Shown here: positions 11,984 to 14,574 of the stretch, one piece after another
Layout of the letters: every line of letters starts with the position of its first letter
Numbering within the stretch: position 1 is the first letter of the stretch
Origin: Deltaproteobacteria bacterium
GTDB lineage: Bacteria; Desulfobacterota; Desulfobacteria; Desulfobacterales; JAFDFH01
Assembly: GCA_019309945.1 (NCBI GenBank)
Contig: JAFDFH010000041.1
Location: forward strand, 1 to 14,574
Direction: 5' to 3'
Length of the DNA: 14,574 bases
Notes under the pieces: model-generated
Told to the model about the DNA's origin: nothing
The model's input: only the letters and a program-made list of their open reading frames with translations
The model's database searches: none
Translations under genes and position numbers: made by a program

Positions 11984-12346
11984 ATGAGTTTAGTCACATC
12001 AATTCGACGATTTCTGAAAGAAAAAAAACTACCAGATGAATCGATCGACAAAGTCGTGCCCAAAGAGGAACCGGATGCCAACGTACCGGATGGCCGCACT
12101 GAACCAGCGGCTGAGTCGCAAGTCGGTATTGAGTTTCTGGACGGCATGAGCACCGGTACGGCGAGGTTTATCATCGACCGGAAAGTCACTGCGGATGTTT
12201 TGGAAAAGTACGAAATAAAAGATCTGGAAAACAAGGGGCGCTATTATCTTGCTAAAATAGTGGATCCGGATGGTAAGGTAACAGACACCGTTTTAATCGA
12301 TAAAATGAACCGTACCGTTCATTTCGAAAAGGGAAAATTTAAATAA
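11984..12346 (+). CDS. Hypothetical 120-residue soluble protein
   Basis: The ATG at 11984 is chosen because GGGAGG lies 4 nt upstream; the frame is open to an ATG at 11942 that has no site. The protein is charged and soluble, with no signal peptide and no cysteine. The N-terminal 45 residues are probably disordered (KEEPDANVPDGRTEPAAESQ). The C-terminal 70 residues look folded (FLDGMSTGTARFIIDRKVTA, then YYLAKIVDPDGKVTDTVLID, then MNRTVHFEKGKF) with beta-strand character. I do not recognise the family. It stands alone on the plus strand, convergent with the kinase gene and downstream of the broken mini-protein. No clear terminator follows in the 74-nt gap. Confidence 0.7.
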   Translation: MSLVTSIRRFLKEKKLPDESIDKVVPKEEPDANVPDGRTEPAAESQVGIEFLDGMSTGTARFIIDRKVTADVLEKYEIKDLENKGRYYLAKIVDPDGKVTDTVLIDKMNRTVHFEKGKFK

Positions 12347-12420
12347 CCGTTTTATATCATTTATCATCTTTGGTGGTCCGTAGCATCCCCTTAACAATAA
12401 GCGGTTTGGGGCAGGTTCGG

Positions 12421-14295
12421 TTATTCATGTTCTGCGGATTGGATTTTGACACTGCGAACGCTCCGGAATCCCACCTCTTCAAAAGATTCCCAGGGTTGGC
12501 GGATCACAAGAGATGGGATGGGGCCGTCTTTTTCCGCCGCGGCTTCGATGCCCCCAAGAATGACGTATTCCGCATCGCCTGATTCGTCCCTGGAGGTTGC
12601 CTCCAGCTGCAAGAGCGCCCATTCGCCGATATCTTTATTCATTCCCCGAATGACCGGCTTGAGTTTTTGCAACGCCTTCAATGCCCGGGGAGCAGGTTTG
12701 CTCGCGGCACTTTGTCGTTGTTCTGACCAGTTTCCCATCATCCAGCCCATTTGCATTCCGGATGAAGGCCTGTCGTCTGTTGGCGGCGGATTATCCCGTC
12801 CGGCCTCTCCTTTTTTCACCGCGTAAAGCCATTCGACTGCCGTGGGCAGGCGCCGCCCGTAAAAATACACATACGCCGAGGCGCCGAGGCCGGTCACCCG
12901 CAACACGGGATAAGAGGCATAGGCCGAATTGGTTACGTTGAATCTGCCGTCGCGAAAAATGATCGGGTTGTATCCCTCAATGACTTCACCGAGCAGCAGC
13001 CAGATTTCATCATCACTGCGCACCACCCTTCGCTCAACCCGGACAGCCGACAGGTTCTGGTTTAAAAATTCCACGTACTGGTGGTTGGTGACCTGGGTTT
13101 CATCCATGTAAAACGAGTTTACCTTCACCGCCTTTTTAATCCGAGCACTGGCGGCTGTGGTGGCAGTGGCAATGGTGACCATCCCGCCGGGGACGAAGTG
13201 GAGAGTAGCACCATCTTCGGCCAATAGGGTCTGGCCGGGAGTTTCAGAGGGCTTGAGTTGAACCGGGGCCGATTCAGTACGATTCGGGCGCGATATGTCT
13301 TTGGTGGATAAAGGCACATTTTTTCGAAGTAACAATGAGTCGACAGGTTGATGAAAAATATGCCAGAGTGCCATTACACCTACCGACACCACCGCCAGGG
13401 CCACCCCGGCCCAGATCCATTTAGGATTGTGCAGAAAGGAAGAACGCTGTGGTTTTGCGTAACTACCGGCGACAGATTTTTTTTTCAATTCATTAACCAC
13501 ATCGGATAAAGCCTTACGAAGCTGACTTACCGATTCCAGGCGGTCTTCTCTTTTTTCGGCGGTGCAATTCTGAATGATTTGATCGAGGTTTTGAAAAAAG
13601 GCGGTTTCGGGATCGGGAAGGCTTTCTTTTTGAAACGGTCTCATTTTGGACGTCAACTTACCGGCAAGGGCCTCATACAACATTTTGCCCAGGGAATACA
13701 CATCAGACTGCTCATCGGCGTTTTTAAATTCGAAAAAATGCTCCGGTGACATATAGGGGGGAGTGCCTTTGACATCCATGGACTGGGTCACGGATTTCAA
13801 GCGGCAGGATCGCGCCAGACCGAAATCGGCAAGTTTCGGTATGTTTCCGTCCATGAGAACATTTTCCGGCTTTAAGTCCCGGTGAACAATACCCAGATCA
13901 TGCAGGGCCTGAACCCCGTCGAGTATCGGGAAAAAGTACTTCAGCAGCCACTCAACGGTCAGATCCTCTTCCGGGTAAAAACCCTCCTCCGACATGGTCT
14001 CCCGCAGGGTGTTGCCCGGGATATATTCCATGACGATGTATTCGCGTCGGTTCTCTTCGCCGGACTTCTGGACCGTCAGGGACCCGTAGTCATAGATTTG
14101 CACAATATTGGGGTGCCGCACCTGGGCCATGGCCTGGACTTCGATGCGAAATCGCTGAAGGCCGGTTTCGAGTTCTTCTTCATTGTCGACGCAGGATTCC
14201 AGCCATTCGGTTGACACTACCTTTATCACCACGTCGCGTTTCAGGTTGAGCTGATGGGCCCGGTACACCTCCCCCATAATTCCAGGATGACCCAC
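12421..14295 (-). CDS. Ser/Thr protein kinase fused to a formylglycine-generating-enzyme-like domain, lacking its glycine loop
   Basis: A Hanks-type kinase domain covers about residues 8-270: VVIKVV (catalytic Lys), the helix-C segment RIEVQAMAQVRHPNI, HRDLKPENV (138-146), ADFGLA (156-161) and KGTPPYMSPE. One membrane helix (about 293-314) follows. The C-terminal part (about 362-615) is related to the FGE-sulfatase/SUMF1 fold (FVPGGMVTI, FYMDETQVTNHQYVEFLNQ, RRLPTAVEWLYAVK, GFRSVRSV). Catalytic cysteines of true FGE enzymes are not apparent, so it is probably a binding or sensor domain. The glycine-rich ATP loop is missing, and the normal N-terminus lies in another frame just upstream (14280-14348). 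The GTG at 14295 is simply the first start in frame. It follows a PP2C phosphatase gene in the same direction, a usual pairing. Confidence 0.82.
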   Translation of the reverse strand: MGHPGIMGEVYRAHQLNLKRDVVIKVVSTEWLESCVDNEEELETGLQRFRIEVQAMAQVRHPNIVQIYDYGSLTVQKSGEENRREYIVMEYIPGNTLRETMSEEGFYPEEDLTVEWLLKYFFPILDGVQALHDLGIVHRDLKPENVLMDGNIPKLADFGLARSCRLKSVTQSMDVKGTPPYMSPEHFFEFKNADEQSDVYSLGKMLYEALAGKLTSKMRPFQKESLPDPETAFFQNLDQIIQNCTAEKREDRLESVSQLRKALSDVVNELKKKSVAGSYAKPQRSSFLHNPKWIWAGVALAVVSVGVMALWHIFHQPVDSLLLRKNVPLSTKDISRPNRTESAPVQLKPSETPGQTLLAEDGATLHFVPGGMVTIATATTAASARIKKAVKVNSFYMDETQVTNHQYVEFLNQNLSAVRVERRVVRSDDEIWLLLGEVIEGYNPIIFRDGRFNVTNSAYASYPVLRVTGLGASAYVYFYGRRLPTAVEWLYAVKKGEAGRDNPPPTDDRPSSGMQMGWMMGNWSEQRQSAASKPAPRALKALQKLKPVIRGMNKDIGEWALLQLEATSRDESGDAEYVILGGIEAAAEKDGPIPSLVIRQPWESFEEVGFRSVRSVKIQSAEHE

Positions 14296-14348
14296 TTTTC
14301 ATTAATGATCGTCCCGACCTGTAAAGTTGTTTTTGAATGGTTACTCAT
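14280..14348 (-). pseudogene. Orphaned 5' end of the kinase gene
   Basis: An ATG at 14348 begins MSNHSKTTLQVGTIINEKWV and continues ILE, the typical lead-in to a kinase glycine loop (usually followed by x-IGxGGMGEVYRA). At about 14277-14283 the frame runs into that of the main kinase ORF at GIMGEVYRA. A deletion of about 16 nt (not a multiple of three) would explain both the frame change and the missing GxGG residues. Confidence 0.65.
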
Positions 14349-14395
14349 AGCATATTTTTTTTTATTAATGCACGCCGATAACGTTAGATTAGATA

Positions 14396-14574
14396 TTACA
14401 CTTGAATGACCATTACGGTCACATTATCTTTGCCGCCCCTTTTGAGGGCTCTTGCAACAAGCCGGCTGGATTTGTCATTTAGGGCAGGCTTGTTCAAAAG
14501 AATATCCCTGATCTCCTTATCCGGCACCATATCGTAGAGCCCATCACTGCACAACAGAAAGGTGTCGCCTCGCT
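14396..14574 (-). CDS. PP2C-type Ser/Thr protein phosphatase, C-terminal part
   Basis: The frame is open to the right edge and ends at a TAA at 14396. The visible 58 residues, RGDTFLLCSDGLYDMVPDKE through LVARALKRGGKDNVTVMVIQ, contain two conserved PPM/PP2C motifs: LLCSDGLYDMV, with the metal-binding Asp, and GGKDNVTVMVI, with the second metal-binding Asp-Asn. PP2C enzymes remove phosphate from Ser/Thr and commonly oppose a Hanks-type kinase encoded next to them. Here the kinase lies 48 nt downstream of the stop, measured to its original ATG at 14348, so the pair is probably co-transcribed. The N-terminal two-thirds lie outside the window. Confidence 0.88.
   Translation of the reverse strand, partial: RGDTFLLCSDGLYDMVPDKEIRDILLNKPALNDKSSRLVARALKRGGKDNVTVMVIQV

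Overview
The window looks like a chromosomal segment of a strictly anaerobic, probably sulfate- or metal-respiring Desulfobacterota (deltaproteobacterial) organism. This is inferred from an hgcAB mercury-methylation gene pair, sigma-54 signals, a periplasmic dihaem cytochrome c, and several apparent selenocysteine (UGA) genes. No 16S gene or other taxonomic marker is present, so the assignment is an inference.

Layout. Left edge (1-2600): the 3' end of an NtrC-type sigma-54 activator (+), then on the minus strand a four-helix membrane protein, a frameshifted DUF6488-like gene behind a textbook -24/-12 promoter, a truncated DUF302 gene and a dihaem cytochrome c. Centre-left (2690-6668, minus): a sterol-desaturase-type hydroxylase, a frame-disrupted nucleoside phosphorylase, a DJ-1/PfpI protein, and an arsR-like operon. 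That operon runs arsR, then an unknown 149-residue protein, then an ArsM-like methyltransferase. Both enzyme-side genes contain an in-frame UGA followed by a bacterial-type SECIS hairpin. Centre (6857-9202, plus): a divergent control region, a Cys-rich MarR-type regulator with its own promoter and two tandem palindromic operators, a hairpin-forming GTTGGGTT-type repeat, and hgcA-hgcB. Immediately convergent with hgcB on the minus strand lies a third UGA gene, a BFD-like [2Fe-2S] protein ending NPKGR-Sec-CLGDV, trailed by a frameshifted small membrane ORF. Right (9859-11631, minus): an envelope-stress-like set with a ZraP-like periplasmic protein behind a sigma-54 promoter, two SHOCT proteins, and a second truncated DUF302 copy about 93% identical to the first. 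Far right: a frame-disrupted mini zinc-binding ORF (+), a hypothetical protein (+), and a minus-strand PP2C phosphatase then Ser/Thr kinase pair. The kinase appears to have lost its glycine loop.

How the parts may work together (inference): the middle 5 kb couples thiol/selenol chemistry of soft metals and metalloids (ArsM-like methylation, corrinoid HgcA plus ferredoxin HgcB, a Sec/Cys iron-sulfur protein) with metal- or thiol-responsive repressors (ArsR, MarR). The flanking ZraP/SHOCT/DUF302/DUF6488 genes with sigma-54 promoters look like an envelope metal-stress regulon.

The strongest discovery candidates are the three UGA-containing genes with SECIS hairpins that flank hgcAB. Each would be mis-annotated as truncated by ordinary gene calling. 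Several other genes are broken by single-base or short indels, some in A-runs. These may be true decay, slippage sites or sequencing errors.
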